64,000 bases of DNA, taken from Pseudomonas cichorii. GTDB lineage: Bacteria > Pseudomonadota > Gammaproteobacteria > Pseudomonadales > Pseudomonadaceae. The stretch's first letter is position 1. The number at the start of each line of letters is the position of its first letter. Location of the stretch: positions 2,470,001 to 2,534,000 of the forward strand of contig NZ_CP074349.1 of the NCBI RefSeq assembly GCF_018343775.1, read 5' to 3'. Positions 8,175 to 17,193 of this stretch are shown piece after piece. The notes beneath the pieces were generated by a model. The model was not told the DNA's origin. It was given only the letters and a program-made list of their open reading frames with translations, and searched no databases. A program made the translations under genes and the position numbers.

Positions 8175-9113
8175 TTATTCCCGCGCCTGCTGAATACCGT
8201 TCTGCTTCATCACCAGATTCTTTTCCTTCTTGTACTGCAAGGCGACTTCCGGCGCAGGACCGCTCTCGCCGGTTTCCATCCAGCGGCGCAGGCGGCTGGC
8301 ATCGGCGAAGTGGGTGTATTTGCCGAAGGCGTCGAGAATCACCACGGAAACCTGACGGTTAGCCATGGTGGTCAGCAGCACCAGGCAGTGACCTGCCTGA
8401 TTGGTGAAACCGGTCTTGGTCAGCTTGATGTCCCAGTTGTCCTTGCGCACCAGGTGATCCGTGTTGCTGAAGCCCAGGTTGTAAGTGGGCTTGCGGAAGG
8501 TCACGGTCTTTTCCGCAGTGGTGCTCAGCTCAGTGATCATCGGGTATTTGCGAGCAGCCATGATCAGCTTGGTGAGGTCGCGAGCCGTGGAAACGTTATA
8601 GACCGACAGCCCGGTAGGCTCGACATAGGCCGTATGCTTCATGCCCAGCGCCTTGGCCTTTGCATTCATGGCCAGGATGAAGGCCGGATAGCCGCCCGGG
8701 TAACTGTGGGCCAGGCTCGCGGCGGCACGGTTTTCCGAAGACATCAGCGTGATCAGCAGCATGTCCTTGCGATTCATTTCGCTGCCCAGCTTGACGCGGG
8801 AGAACACGCCTTTCATTTCCGGGGTCTGGGAAATGTTGACTGGAATGACTTCGTCCATCGACTGTTTGGCGTCCAGCACGACCATGGCGGTCATGAGTTT
8901 GGTGACCGAAGCGATGGGGACGATAACGTCAGGGTTGTGTGAATACAGGACCTTGTCGGTTTGCACATCAATGACCAGTGTGCTGCCGGAAGCCAGATGA
9001 AGTTTTGATGGGTCCCGGTTCAGGGCCGCGATTTCGTTTGCAGTGGCGTTGATGGAAACTACAGGGCCCGTAAGTGCAAATAAAAGACCCAGAAGTGGCA
9101 GACGAATTTTCAA
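8175..9113 (-). CDS. pbpG: D-alanyl-D-alanine endopeptidase (PBP7)
   Basis: A 312-residue low-molecular-weight penicillin-binding protein. A hydrophobic signal peptide ([16 protein letters not shown]) is followed by the three active-site motifs SVTK, SEN and KTG in the right order and spacing. The enzyme works in the periplasm, cutting D-Ala-mDap cross-links during peptidoglycan remodelling. The frame has no ATG before the catalytic motif, so translation probably starts at the TTG at 9113, preceded by a weak GTGAG. The C-terminus ends in a charged tail without the amphipathic anchor of PBP5. Confidence 0.93.
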   Translation of the reverse strand: MKIRLPLLGLLFALTGPVVSINATANEIAALNRDPSKLHLASGSTLVIDVQTDKVLYSHNPDVIVPIASVTKLMTAMVVLDAKQSMDEVIPVNISQTPEMKGVFSRVKLGSEMNRKDMLLITLMSSENRAAASLAHSYPGGYPAFILAMNAKAKALGMKHTAYVEPTGLSVYNVSTARDLTKLIMAARKYPMITELSTTAEKTVTFRKPTYNLGFSNTDHLVRKDNWDIKLTKTGFTNQAGHCLVLLTTMANRQVSVVILDAFGKYTHFADASRLRRWMETGESGPAPEVALQYKKEKNLVMKQNGIQQARE

Positions 9114-9371
9114 GAACAGGGCTCACTCGATAAATGTGCAGTTTTGCACGTGGATATAGGAAAAACGCTGCATTTTAGGAGCGGACTTTGCCCAAAGTCG
9201 ATGGGGTGAGCAGGGCGATTCGTCAATTAATTCAGGAATCGTGGTTTTATTAAGTTGCTGTTAAGTAGGAAAGCCACGAATGGGGGGTGTGTTTTCAATA
9301 TTCGTGGTGTCCACGGCTCGCACCGATTAGCATTCACGCCATCAAGGCTCATCGATTTAAGGAAGCGTTCA

Positions 9372-9932
9372 ATGCTCAAGGGGTTTATCAGCAAGGATTA
9401 CGTTGTTCTGGTGATCGCTGCATCTCTGGTCGCGGTCGTACTGCTTGTCAGCGGTTTTTTTTCACGGCCTGCCGACTGGGCCGGCTGGGTTCAGGCCACC
9501 GGGCTGATCGTCGGCATGATGGTCGCTGTGGGGGTTCCGGGTATCCAGCGCAAGCAGGAAGCGGCAGTGGCCCACAAGCAACTGCGTGAACGCGAAACCG
9601 GTTATGCCCGCCGTATTCAATACCTGTGCGGCGAGTTGACCGAGCTGCAGGCCAGAACCAGTCTGAATCTTACCCATTTGCGCGCCAGCGACCGGCATCG
9701 CCTGAAATATACGCTGCAGGATTATCTGCACCGCTTGTTCGAGTCCCATAAACAGGATTTGAATGATGATCGTGTAGTTCTGGCTTATGAACTGCGTCAG
9801 GTGGCCAACGACCTGATCGATGAACTGGACAGCGGTCGTACCGATCGTGTCGTGTTCCTCGCTCTGGAAAAGCGCCTGCAAAAACTGGCTCATCGCTGCC
9901 AGGTCAATGCGGCAATGGCCGAGCGCGTCTGA
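9372..9932 (+). CDS. Hypothetical membrane protein
   Basis: 186 residues with two predicted membrane segments near the N-terminus (YVVLVIAASLVAVVLLVSGF and WVQATGLIVGMMVAVGVPG). A soluble, charged, probably coiled-coil region follows (RKQEAAVAHKQLRERETGYA...). No catalytic motif is recognised. The ATG at 9372 follows AAGGAAG; an in-frame upstream extension to 9255 has no ribosome-binding site. It could be a small inner-membrane protein with a cytoplasmic helical tail; function unknown. Confidence 0.7.
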   Translation: MLKGFISKDYVVLVIAASLVAVVLLVSGFFSRPADWAGWVQATGLIVGMMVAVGVPGIQRKQEAAVAHKQLRERETGYARRIQYLCGELTELQARTSLNLTHLRASDRHRLKYTLQDYLHRLFESHKQDLNDDRVVLAYELRQVANDLIDELDSGRTDRVVFLALEKRLQKLAHRCQVNAAMAERV

Positions 9933-9949
9933 GACTTTTTCGAGCCCAT

Positions 9950-9978
9950 AAAAAAGCCCACATCAAAGGATGTGGGCA
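9950..9978 (-). terminator. Rho-independent terminator
   Basis: GCCCACATC / GATGTGGGC form a 9-bp perfect stem with a 4-nt loop. Read on the minus strand it is followed by a run of six T residues. It ends the transcript of the small gene at 10029-10211 and may also serve the plus-strand gene. Confidence 0.85.
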
Positions 9979-10028
9979 AGGGGATGTGCGGAGCAAACGC
10001 ACGAAGACTGTGAAACCGGGCACTGCAC

Positions 10029-10211
10029 TCAGCCGTTGAGCTTGTGGCTTTCCAGCTTGTCGGAGCTGGCCTGTGCTGCTGGCAATGAAGCGAAAGGGCC
10101 GCTGACGGGCTCGCCGTTGTGCATCAGATACCAGCAAGCCAGAAAACCGCGTTCTCTGAGTGTGGCCGGAACGGCGCTGCCAACTACTGACATGATCTGA
10201 ACCTTGTTCAT
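10029..10211 (-). CDS. Small hypothetical protein
   Basis: A 60-residue protein (MNKVQIMSVVGSAVPATL...) with a central aromatic stretch FLACWYLMHNGEPVSGPF. That stretch looks like a small beta element of a globular mini-protein. I chose the ATG at 10211; the ATG at 10226 lacks a better ribosome-binding site. A strong terminator follows, which supports it being a real transcription unit. Function unknown. Confidence 0.65.
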   Translation of the reverse strand: MNKVQIMSVVGSAVPATLRERGFLACWYLMHNGEPVSGPFASLPAAQASSDKLESHKLNG

Positions 10212-10350
10212 GGCTGTCTCCATCAATCGATGGCGCTACTTTACTCAGCCATCGTCTCTGGCAGAAATCATCGTTCTCGATAGTGGTCATTGATAATCAC
10301 GAGGGTTGTGCGTCTTGACGGGCAACCTCCGTTTGATAGCAAAGCAACGA

Positions 10351-10378
10351 AAAGCCCCGCACCAGGCGGGGCTTTTGT
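10351..10378 (-). terminator. Rho-independent terminator
   Basis: GCCCCGC / GCGGGGC stem flanked by AAAA and TTTT on opposite sides, immediately after the YXPPP-repeat protein gene. It can work in both directions. Confidence 0.85.
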
Positions 10379-10381
10379 CGG

Positions 10382-10735
10382 TTACCAGTGGCCGCGTGGC
10401 GGGCCATAGTAGGCGGGTGGCGGCGCATAACGACGGTAGTAGACCGGTGGCGGAGCCGGGTAACGTTCCACAACCTCATAAGCCGGCGCCGGCTGGTAGT
10501 AAACCACTGGTGGAGGAGGCGGCGCGTAGTAGACCGGCTGCGGTTGAACATAGACCGGCTGGCGTTCTACATACACTGTCCTGTCACGGCTGGACGAAAC
10601 TGCGGCTCCAACCACGGCAGCGCCGACGATTGCACCCAGTACGGCTGGCCCACCCCAGCCACGATCAGCGTTGGCCTGGCCTGCCAATGCCAAGGCACCT
10701 ATAAACAAGGCAATTTTGGGGATATGACGAATCAT
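10382..10735 (-). CDS. Secreted proline/tyrosine-rich protein
   Basis: 117 residues. A signal peptide (KIALFIGALALAGQANA) is followed by a glycine/alanine-rich helix (AVLGAIVGAAVVGAAV, a glycine-zipper-like stretch). A low-complexity tail rich in tyrosine and proline (VYVQPQPVYYAPPPPP and similar) completes it. Proteins of this build are common small periplasmic or outer-membrane-associated factors in pseudomonads; their role is unknown. The ATG has GAGGAA ahead of it and a terminator follows the stop. The repeated TAC/CCG codons make the region repetitive at DNA level. Confidence 0.75.
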   Translation of the reverse strand: MIRHIPKIALFIGALALAGQANADRGWGGPAVLGAIVGAAVVGAAVSSSRDRTVYVERQPVYVQPQPVYYAPPPPPVVYYQPAPAYEVVERYPAPPPVYYRRYAPPPAYYGPPRGHW

Positions 10736-10897
10736 GACTGTTCCTCGCTCTCAACCCGTTGTCGCGGGCCTGCATTACGCTCAAGCACTGCCACGGGATA
10801 ACTCTAAGACATCGTAATTTGAGAAAACGGCGAAGCCGTTAGGTAAATTTTGTGTAAGGGGGCCGGCGATGTTTGTGCCGCCTGTTCATCGTTTGGG

Positions 10898-10926
10898 CTC
10901 GGAGCAGATTTTACGCTTGCTCCGAG
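10898..10926 (+). promoter_or_regulatory. Perfect 9-bp inverted repeat upstream of a small ORF
   Basis: CTCGGAGCA (10898-10906) and TGCTCCGAG (10918-10926) form an uninterrupted 9-bp stem with an 11-nt loop. It ends 36 nt before the start of the 32-codon ORF at 10963. No T-run follows, so it is more likely an operator or a leader hairpin than a terminator. Confidence 0.4.
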
Positions 10927-10962
10927 GGGTTAATCCAATACCGTTTGGTAGGAAAGGTGTAG

Positions 10963-11061
10963 ATGAAGTGCAAGACTGAAGGATTAAAAGAACTTGCCCA
11001 AGCCAAGGCGTCTAAAGCGCCACAGTGGTATAAAACCAAAGAAAGCAAGGGCGAGTCCTGA
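10963..11061 (+). CDS. Possible small protein (32 aa)
   Basis: An ATG with AGGAAAGG upstream opens a 32-residue lysine-rich frame, MKCKTEGLKELAQAKASKAP followed by QWYKTKESKGES. Its base composition (AAA/AAG/GAA codons) differs from the surrounding intergenic DNA. The frame is uninterrupted, and a hairpin lies just upstream. No homologue is recalled. It could be a genuine small basic protein or chance. Confidence 0.35.
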   Translation: MKCKTEGLKELAQAKASKAPQWYKTKESKGES

Positions 11062-11177
11062 AGAAAGCTTACGACCCAGACTGGCGTGTTGTCATTAGCC
11101 AGGTGTCGATCTGTGCAGGGGGGCACGCGCGCCTTGGCGACGCTGAGCGAGCAGGGGGAGTTGAGTCATACGCAAAC

Positions 11178-11837
11178 TCACTCCAGCCTCGCCAGCCGCT
11201 CTTCAAGCGCCGCAATCCTTGCTTCCAGCTCATCAATTCTCTCGCTCGATGCGGATGCCGACTGCCGCTCCGGCTGGTTTTGCCGGGCTGCAAGGAGGTC
11301 TTGCAGGTCTGCCGGGTCGCCCAGCGAATGCATGTAGCGATCTTCGCGCTGACCGGGCTGGCGTGGCAGCAGGGTTGCCAGGCCTCGGGCGATGAGGCGG
11401 TCCAATTGGTGGACGACTTGTTCGCTGTCTTCAAAATCGTGCATGCGGTTGCTGCGGGTCAGCAGTTCGTTGCTGGTTTGCGGGCCGCGCAGCAGTAGCA
11501 GGCCGGTCAGGATCATCTGGGCTGGCACCAGCTCCAGGTGCTTGTCGACCTTGTGTTCCCAGCGGTCGGCGCGGCTGCCCATGACCAGGCGGGCGAGGCC
11601 CCGATTTTCCAGGGCGCGCAGGCTTTGGCCAACCTGGCCCTGAGTCAGATTCATCACCGGGTCGCGGCTGGTTTTCTGGTTACAGGCAATGACCAGTGCA
11701 TTGAGTGTCAGAGGGTAGGTTTCCGGGCTGGTGGCCTGTTTTTCGATCAGGCAGCCGAGAATGCGCACTTCGGTGCTGTTGAGTTGCAACGATTCGGTGT
11801 CATCGGCCGATTCGGTTGAAGAATGTTCGGTGGTCAT
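11178..11837 (-). CDS. yceH: YceH family protein (DUF480)
   Basis: 219 residues. Two winged-helix repeats start at about residue 18 ([20 protein letters not shown], then [20 protein letters not shown]), as in YceH. The C-terminus has an extra helical tail ([21 protein letters not shown]), a short coiled coil. The family is thought to bind nucleic acid or act as a regulator but its targets are unknown. The ATG lies close to, and divergent from, the DUF1993 gene. Confidence 0.88.
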   Translation of the reverse strand: MTTEHSSTESADDTESLQLNSTEVRILGCLIEKQATSPETYPLTLNALVIACNQKTSRDPVMNLTQGQVGQSLRALENRGLARLVMGSRADRWEHKVDKHLELVPAQMILTGLLLLRGPQTSNELLTRSNRMHDFEDSEQVVHQLDRLIARGLATLLPRQPGQREDRYMHSLGDPADLQDLLAARQNQPERQSASASSERIDELEARIAALEERLARLE

Positions 11838-11993
11838 TACGCTTTCCCTGAGCGATGGCGGGGTGTCAGCCTAGGGGCTGCGCTGAATTATTGCCAGTGC
11901 GCCGATGATTCGCGTCATGGTATGGAGAAAAGACTCGCCATCTTTCCTGAAGAGCATGTCTATAATTCCCGACTTTCACTTTCAGGATTTGTC

Positions 11994-12503
11994 ATGTCTA
12001 TTTCCCTGTACGCCGCTTCCGTTCCTGTATTCCAGCAAATGCTCAACGCGCTGAATGACGTTCTGGTCAAGGCCGAGGCCCACGCGACCGAGAAGAAAAT
12101 CCAGCCTGAAGCCCTGTTGCAGGCGCGCCTGTTCCCGGACATGCTGCCTTTCACTCGTCAGATTCAGATTGCCGTGGATTTCGCCAAAGGCGCTTCGGCC
12201 CGTCTGGCAGGCGTCGAGATTCCAAAGTACGAAGACACCGAAACCACCTTTGCCGATCTGCAAGCCCTGATCGCCAAGACTCTGGCCTTCATCGCCAGCA
12301 TCAAGCCGGAAGATGTCGACGGCAAGGAAGGCATCGAGATCGTTCTGCGTCCTGGCACCGACAAGGAGAAACGCCTCAACGGCCAGGCTTACCTGCTCAG
12401 CTATGCCTTGCCGCAGTTCTTTTTCCATGTCACCACAGCCTATGACCTGCTACGTCACAATGGCGTGGAAATCGGCAAGCGCGATTACATGGGCAAGTTC
12501 TAA
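11994..12503 (+). CDS. DUF1993 family protein
   Basis: 169 residues matching the DUF1993 family: SLYAASVPVFQQMLNALNDV at the N-terminus, LFPDMLPFTRQIQIAVDFAK, and a late FFFHVTTAYDLLRHNGVEIG. It is predicted to be an all-helical DinB-like four-helix bundle with unknown activity. The ATG at 11994 follows CAGGA. The frame can be extended back to 11823 but that part has no family resemblance. Its stop is two bases from the stop of the convergent LysR gene. Confidence 0.85.
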   Translation: MSISLYAASVPVFQQMLNALNDVLVKAEAHATEKKIQPEALLQARLFPDMLPFTRQIQIAVDFAKGASARLAGVEIPKYEDTETTFADLQALIAKTLAFIASIKPEDVDGKEGIEIVLRPGTDKEKRLNGQAYLLSYALPQFFFHVTTAYDLLRHNGVEIGKRDYMGKF

Positions 12504-12505
12504 GC

Positions 12506-13402
12506 TCAGTCGGTAAACAGCTTGTTTCGGGCACTCTCGGTAATGGCGACAATACCGGGGTGCCTGACCTTTCGTTCGACGGTAATGGCATAGAACGATT
12601 CGGTCACCGATTCGGTCTGGCCGATGATTTTCACGTCATATTGGCTCTGTACTTCATCGGCGATCACGCTGGGCGCGACGAATACGCCGCTGCCGGATTT
12701 GCCAAAAGCTTTCATCAGGGCGCTGTCATCGAACTCCCCGATAATCCGCGGCTGGATTTTCTGTTCGGCGAACCAGCGCATCAACCTGCCACGAACCACG
12801 GTGTCCTGCCCGGGAATCAATAGTGGTGCTCCATGCATGCACTGCGGAAAGTCACCCCACAGACTTTCAGCCACGCCCTGGGTCGCGAAGAAGCTGACGC
12901 CACACTCTCCCAGTTTCTGGTTGTAGCCTTTAATGTCCAAATGTGGTGGCATAGGGCTGTCAGATATCACCATGTCCAGTCTCTGGATTGCCAGGTCGGC
13001 CAGCAGGCGTTCGAGCTTGTCTTCGCGGCAGGTGATACGGATCGATTCATCGAGCTCCATGGTGGGCGCGATCAGTCGATAGACGATGGATTTGGGCACG
13101 ACATCGGCCACACCGATGCGAAACAGGAGCTGTTGTTCGTCGGGCTGTGAGCGCAGCATGGTTTCCAGCTCATTGCCCAACTGGAACATCTGTTCGGCAT
13201 AGGGCAGTGCCAGGCGACCGGCTTCAGTCAGCTCCAGTTGCCGGCCTACACGGCGGAAGAGATCGACGCCCAGGGTTTCCTCGAACAGGCTGATCTGGCC
13301 GCTGATGGTCTGGGGGGTGAGGTTCAATTGTTCGCAGGCGCGTACAATGCTGCCGGTTTTGGCCACGACCCAGAAATAGTGGAGTTGACGATAATTGAGC
13401 AT
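12506..13402 (-). CDS. nhaR: LysR-family transcriptional regulator (NhaR-like)
   Basis: A 298-residue LysR protein with an N-terminal winged HTH (LNYRQLHYFWVVAKTGSIVR, LNLTPQTISGQISLFEETLG). A periplasmic-binding-like effector domain follows. The LHYFWVVAKTGSI start and WGDFPQCMHGAPLLIPGQ in the effector domain are typical of the NhaR branch, which controls sodium/proton antiport and matrix genes in enterobacteria. No antiporter gene is adjacent, so its target here is unknown. The start at 13402 is the usual MLNYRQ; a further 90 codons upstream are open but do not resemble the family. Confidence 0.85.
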   Translation of the reverse strand: MLNYRQLHYFWVVAKTGSIVRACEQLNLTPQTISGQISLFEETLGVDLFRRVGRQLELTEAGRLALPYAEQMFQLGNELETMLRSQPDEQQLLFRIGVADVVPKSIVYRLIAPTMELDESIRITCREDKLERLLADLAIQRLDMVISDSPMPPHLDIKGYNQKLGECGVSFFATQGVAESLWGDFPQCMHGAPLLIPGQDTVVRGRLMRWFAEQKIQPRIIGEFDDSALMKAFGKSGSGVFVAPSVIADEVQSQYDVKIIGQTESVTESFYAITVERKVRHPGIVAITESARNKLFTD

Positions 13403-13534
13403 AAAGATTGTCGATTCGGTAAAACCGAAGTATACACCTTGAAAAAGCGAATTTTTCTGATGTTTCCATGTCTCTAGAATGCTTCGCTGACGCCGGACCA
13501 AAGGTGATGTCCGGCCTTGCATATCGAGGGAAAC

Positions 13535-13777
13535 ATGATCAAACCCGTTTACGCCGCATTGCTGGCATGTTCGCTGGTTGTAATGGCTGGCTGTGACCAG
13601 GTAGAAACATCGACCAAGCAAATCCTGGACACGGCTGCCAATACAGCCAAACAGGCGATTGACGATACCCATGAAGCTGCAACCAAGGCGCTGGAAGATA
13701 CCCGCAAGGATCTTTCGGTACTTGAACCCAAAAAACAGCCCGAGTCTCCCGAAGAGAAGTCTGGTAAAGAAATCTAA
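13535..13777 (+). CDS. Small lipoprotein
   Basis: 80 residues with a lipoprotein signal peptide ending VVMAGC, so lipidation is expected at Cys20. A helical region rich in alanine, threonine and lysine follows ([20 protein letters not shown]) and a proline/glutamate-rich end. The ATG has GAGGGAA upstream. It lies 32 bp before terC on the same strand and may be co-transcribed. Small helical lipoproteins of this kind are often envelope-associated; role unknown. Confidence 0.75.
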   Translation: MIKPVYAALLACSLVVMAGCDQVETSTKQILDTAANTAKQAIDDTHEAATKALEDTRKDLSVLEPKKQPESPEEKSGKEI

Positions 13778-13809
13778 CGCTCAACATTGGCTCAAGCAGG
13801 ACACGATCT

Positions 13810-14568
13810 ATGGAATACCTTTTGGAACTCGCTACAAGTCCCGCCGCCTGGATTGCCTTGGCCACGCTGGTGGTTATGGAAGTCGTGTTGGGTATCGATA
13901 ACCTGATCTTCATTTCCATTCTGACCAACAAGTTGCCGGAGCATCAGCGTGCCAAGGCCCGTCGTCTGGGTATCAGTGCGGCCTTGATCATGCGTCTGGG
14001 CCTGCTCAGCACCGTGGCTTTCATCGTCCAGTTGACCGAACCTGTGCTCGACGTGTTCGGCCAGGCGTTCTCCTGGAAAGACATGATCCTGATCGCGGGT
14101 GGCTTGTTCCTGGTCTGGAAGGCGACCACGGAAATCCATCACAGCATGGACAGCAAGGCTGAGCAGGAAAAGACCATCGGGTCCGCTGTGACGCTGAGCA
14201 TGGGCGCGGCAATCTTCCAGATCCTGCTGCTGGACCTGGTGTTCTCCATCGACAGTATCATCACTGCGGTGGGCATGACTGAGCACTTGCCGATCATGAT
14301 TATCGCGGTAGTGTCTGCTGTGATCGTGATGATGGTGGCTGCCAACCCGCTGGCCAAGTTCATCAATGACAACCCGACGGTGGTGATGCTGGCGCTGGGC
14401 TTCCTGATCATGATCGGTATGACACTGATCGCTGAAGGTTTTGGTGCCCATGTACCTAAAGGCTACATCTACGCCGCCATGACGTTCTCGGCAGCGGTTG
14501 AGATCCTCAACATCCTGGCTCGCAAGGCCAAGCGTAAAAAGACTGCTGCTGAAGCTGCCAAAGCCTGA
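13810..14568 (+). CDS. TerC-family integral membrane protein
   Basis: 252 residues with about seven membrane segments. It carries the TerC family hallmarks: [20 protein letters not shown] in the second segment and [15 protein letters not shown] in the middle. The conserved aspartates in the membrane are thought to bind metal ions. TerC/Alx proteins take part in manganese export or tellurite resistance. It is followed by a strong hairpin terminator shared with the divergent small membrane gene. Confidence 0.9.
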   Translation: MEYLLELATSPAAWIALATLVVMEVVLGIDNLIFISILTNKLPEHQRAKARRLGISAALIMRLGLLSTVAFIVQLTEPVLDVFGQAFSWKDMILIAGGLFLVWKATTEIHHSMDSKAEQEKTIGSAVTLSMGAAIFQILLLDLVFSIDSIITAVGMTEHLPIMIIAVVSAVIVMMVAANPLAKFINDNPTVVMLALGFLIMIGMTLIAEGFGAHVPKGYIYAAMTFSAAVEILNILARKAKRKKTAAEAAKA

Positions 14569-14587
14569 TCTCTCGATCAGTGAAGCA

Positions 14588-14624
14588 AAAAAATGGTCGG
14601 CCCTGTAATGGGGCCGACCATTTT
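14588..14624. terminator. Bidirectional Rho-independent terminator
   Basis: AATGGTCGGCCC and GGGCCGACCATT make a 12-bp perfect stem with a 7-nt loop. A-rich sequence lies on one side and TTTTG on the other. It sits between convergent terC and the 54-codon gene at 14643-14807. Confidence 0.88.
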
Positions 14625-14642
14625 GCATTTCATGAGCGCTGA

Positions 14643-14807
14643 TCAGTGAGCGACTGCAGGCTGTCTTTTTTCCAGCCGGACCACTGGGGTCGGTCGTACG
14701 ACGCGCGGTTGGTGACGACGGGAAACTCTCAGTACTCCCCAAAGCATGGCGCCTGCAACCATCAGCCATGCCACGATCAGCATCACGATTGTCATTTCCA
14801 GGCTCAT
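14643..14807 (-). CDS. Small single-span membrane protein (54 aa)
   Basis: An uninterrupted 54-codon frame starts at ATG 14807 behind a very strong ribosome-binding site (GGAGG). The product begins MSLEMTIVMLIVAWLMVAGA, one clear membrane helix. It continues into a basic cytoplasmic tail (LRVSRRHQPRVV). The shape is that of a type of small inner-membrane protein frequent in pseudomonads. Function unknown. The strong ribosome-binding site plus the downstream terminator make it a credible gene. Confidence 0.65.
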   Translation of the reverse strand: MSLEMTIVMLIVAWLMVAGAMLWGVLRVSRRHQPRVVRPTPVVRLEKRQPAVAH

Positions 14808-15017
14808 AAGTGCCTCCGTATTTACCGCATCTTCTTGCTGTCTGAATAAGTGACAGTCTAGTCCCTCACATGTTTCGATTAATTGACGGCTATGACCAAT
14901 TTGATCTATCCAGTCACTCTGACTGTGTCAGAAGGCTATACCCAGGCGCTGTGCGGCTCTATGATCGGTGTCCGAGTCAGGTCGTGTGTTGCCTGACACC
15001 CGTTGAAGTGAGTGAAA

Positions 15018-15716
15018 ATGCTGCCGGTATCTTTCTTGTTCAACGCCGCCAGGACCCGGCGGCCGTGGTGGGTGATGGTCCTGGCCTTGAGCCTGACCGC
15101 CTGCGCTTCTATGGTTACGCCAGAAATTCAGCGCTTGCCGGACCGGGTTGAACTCAACTCTGTGCCGTTCTTCCGTGGCAACGCGTATCAAAGCGGACCT
15201 GGCGCATTGGCGGGCATGCTGGCCAACCGTCAGGTGCTGATTACACCCGGGCTCCTCGATAAGCCCCTGCAATTGCCGGGCGGCGAGGGGAAGCTTGAAA
15301 GCAATATGCAGAATGCGGCGCGCCAATACGGTTTCATGGTTTACCCACTCGATGGCGAACTGCACGCTTTGCTGGAGCAGGTTTCGGCGGGTTATCCGGT
15401 GATGCTGCGGCTGTCCGAAGGCTCGGCCTGGTGGAAAGGGCCTCGTTATGGCGTGCTGGTGGGCTATAACCGCATCAAGCAGACCGTTCTGCTGCAGGTG
15501 GGCATGAATCGTCGGCAGATGATGAGCTTTGGCAGCTTCAGCTCTGCCTGGAAGGATGCAGGCAGTTGGGCGGTCCTGATTCAGGGGCCACGGCAACTGC
15601 CTGCCAATGTGGATCAGCAGCGCTGGCTGAAAGCTGCCAATGAACTGTCTCAGGCCGGACAGGAGCAGGCTGCCGGTGAAGCAGTGAAGGCATTGGCCCG
15701 TCAGGGTGTTAAATAA
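15018..15716 (+). CDS. C39-peptidase-like lipoprotein lacking catalytic residues
   Basis: About 232 residues with a lipoprotein signal (VMVLALSLTAC). The body aligns with PA2778-type C39 peptidase domains: VPFFRGNAYQSGPGALAGML, then YPVMLRLSEGSAWWKGPRYG and VLVGYNRIKQTVLL. The catalytic Cys of QCGPAALA is Ser here, and the catalytic His of HYAVVIGYD is Arg (PRYGVLVGYN). Proteolysis is therefore unlikely; it may bind peptides or be a structural relic. The ATG at 15018 is preferred over the GTG at 15012. A stem-loop follows the stop. Confidence 0.7.
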   Translation: MLPVSFLFNAARTRRPWWVMVLALSLTACASMVTPEIQRLPDRVELNSVPFFRGNAYQSGPGALAGMLANRQVLITPGLLDKPLQLPGGEGKLESNMQNAARQYGFMVYPLDGELHALLEQVSAGYPVMLRLSEGSAWWKGPRYGVLVGYNRIKQTVLLQVGMNRRQMMSFGSFSSAWKDAGSWAVLIQGPRQLPANVDQQRWLKAANELSQAGQEQAAGEAVKALARQGVK

Positions 15717-15731
15717 GTTTGGTCTGAAGCA

Positions 15732-15760
15732 GTGAAAACCCCGATCTACAGGGTTTTCAC
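15732..15760. terminator. Stem-loop between convergent genes
   Basis: GTGAAAACCC / GGGTTTTCAC form a 10-bp perfect stem with a 9-nt loop between the C39-like gene and the convergent oxidase gene. The T-run is inside the stem, so termination strength is uncertain. Confidence 0.6.
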
Positions 15761-15768
15761 GCTATCCA

Positions 15769-17052
15769 TCAAAAGCCCAGTCTGTCGCGCAGGCTGTAAT
15801 ACCAGGCGCCCAGTGCTGTAAGCGGCGTGCGCAGCAACTGGCCGCCAGGGAATGGGTAGTGGGGCAGGTCGGCGAATGCATCGAAACGCTCGGCCTGGCC
15901 ACGCAAGGCTTCGCAAAGCACCTTGCCTGCCAGATGGGTATAGGTCACGCCATGCCCGCTGCAACCCTGAGAGTAATAGATGTTGTCGCCCAGGCGCCCG
16001 ACCTGCGGAAGTCGTGACAGGGTCAGCAGGAAATTGCCGGTCCAGGCGTAATCGATCTTCACATCCTTGAGTTGCGGGAAGGCCTTGAGCATCTTGGGAC
16101 GAATGATGGCTTCGATATTGGCCGGGTCGCGGGCGCCATAGACCACGCCACCACCAAAGATCAGGCGCTTGTCGGCGCTGAGGCGGTAGTAGTCCAGCAG
16201 GTAATTACAGTCCTCGACGCAGTAATCCTGAGGCAGCAGGGATTTGGCCAGCTCTTCGGTCAGCGGTTCGGTGGTGATCACCTGAGTGCCGCATGGCATC
16301 GACTTGGCCGCCAGTTCCGGCACCAGATTGCCCAGATAGGCATTGCCGGCCACGATGATGAATCTGGCCCGGACTTTCCCTTGTGCCGTATGCACGACCG
16401 GGTTGGCGCCACGTTCGATACGGATCGCCGCCGATTGTTCATGGATGACACCGCCCAGCGATTCCACGGCAGTCGCTTCGCCCAGCGCCAGGTTCAGTGG
16501 ATGGATATGGCCGCCGGTCATGTCCAGCATGCCGCCGATATATTGCTCGCAGGCAACGACTTCGCGGATGCGGTTTTTATCCATCAGCTCCAGATGCGAA
16601 TGCCCATAGCGTTCCCACAAACGCTTCTGAGCTTCCAGATGCGCCATCTGCTTGTTGGTCAGGGCTGCGAATACGCCGCCGTCCTTCAGGTCGCATTGAA
16701 TACCGTAACGGGAAACACGATCTCGAATGATCGCCGCGCCCTCGAATGCCATCTGCCCCAGCAGTTGCGCCTGTTTGGGGCCTACGCTGCGCTCGATGAC
16801 ATCGATATCGCGGCTATAGCTGTTGACGATCTGCCCGCCGTTACGGCCCGAGGCGCCAAAGCCGACCTTCGCGGCCTCCAGCACGGTGACTCTGAAGCCA
16901 TGCTCAAGCAGGAAGAGGGCGCTGGACAACCCTGTATAGCCTGCGCCGATGACGCATACGTCCGTCTCCACTTCACCCTGCAAGGCAGGACGTTCCGGGA
17001 CCGGATTGGCTGATGCGGCGTAGTAGGACTGCGGATAGAGCGTGTTCGCCAT
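15769..17052 (-). CDS. puuB: FAD-dependent amine oxidase, gamma-glutamylputrescine oxidase type
   Basis: A 427-residue DAO-fold flavoenzyme. The N-terminal dinucleotide motif VCVIGAGYTGLSSALFLLEHG begins near residue 33. GFGASGRNGGQ, the FAD-contact segment of PuuB/OrdL oxidases, and the C-terminal CSGHGVTYTHLAGKVL follow. The expected activity is oxidation of gamma-glutamylputrescine or a similar amine in polyamine breakdown, releasing ammonia and peroxide. Polyamine-route partner genes are not in the window, so the exact substrate is inferred. It appears monocistronic, transcribed toward the hairpin at 15732. Confidence 0.82.
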   Translation of the reverse strand: MANTLYPQSYYAASANPVPERPALQGEVETDVCVIGAGYTGLSSALFLLEHGFRVTVLEAAKVGFGASGRNGGQIVNSYSRDIDVIERSVGPKQAQLLGQMAFEGAAIIRDRVSRYGIQCDLKDGGVFAALTNKQMAHLEAQKRLWERYGHSHLELMDKNRIREVVACEQYIGGMLDMTGGHIHPLNLALGEATAVESLGGVIHEQSAAIRIERGANPVVHTAQGKVRARFIIVAGNAYLGNLVPELAAKSMPCGTQVITTEPLTEELAKSLLPQDYCVEDCNYLLDYYRLSADKRLIFGGGVVYGARDPANIEAIIRPKMLKAFPQLKDVKIDYAWTGNFLLTLSRLPQVGRLGDNIYYSQGCSGHGVTYTHLAGKVLCEALRGQAERFDAFADLPHYPFPGGQLLRTPLTALGAWYYSLRDRLGF

Positions 17053-17193
17053 CCTGAAGCTCCGTTTAAAATTCTTGACGAGTGCCGTGATCCTACCCCA
17101 GTTAAAAAACCTCTGCCAGCCACGGGATAAAACATATTTACCTGCGCAGCACCTAAAAGCGTTGCGAATTCATAGGCTTAGCTGAAAAAGAGA

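Noticed and set aside
11823..11993. N-terminal extension of the DUF1993 protein
   Set aside because: The frame is open, but the added residues do not match the family and overlap the yceH promoter; ATG 11994 has its own ribosome-binding site.
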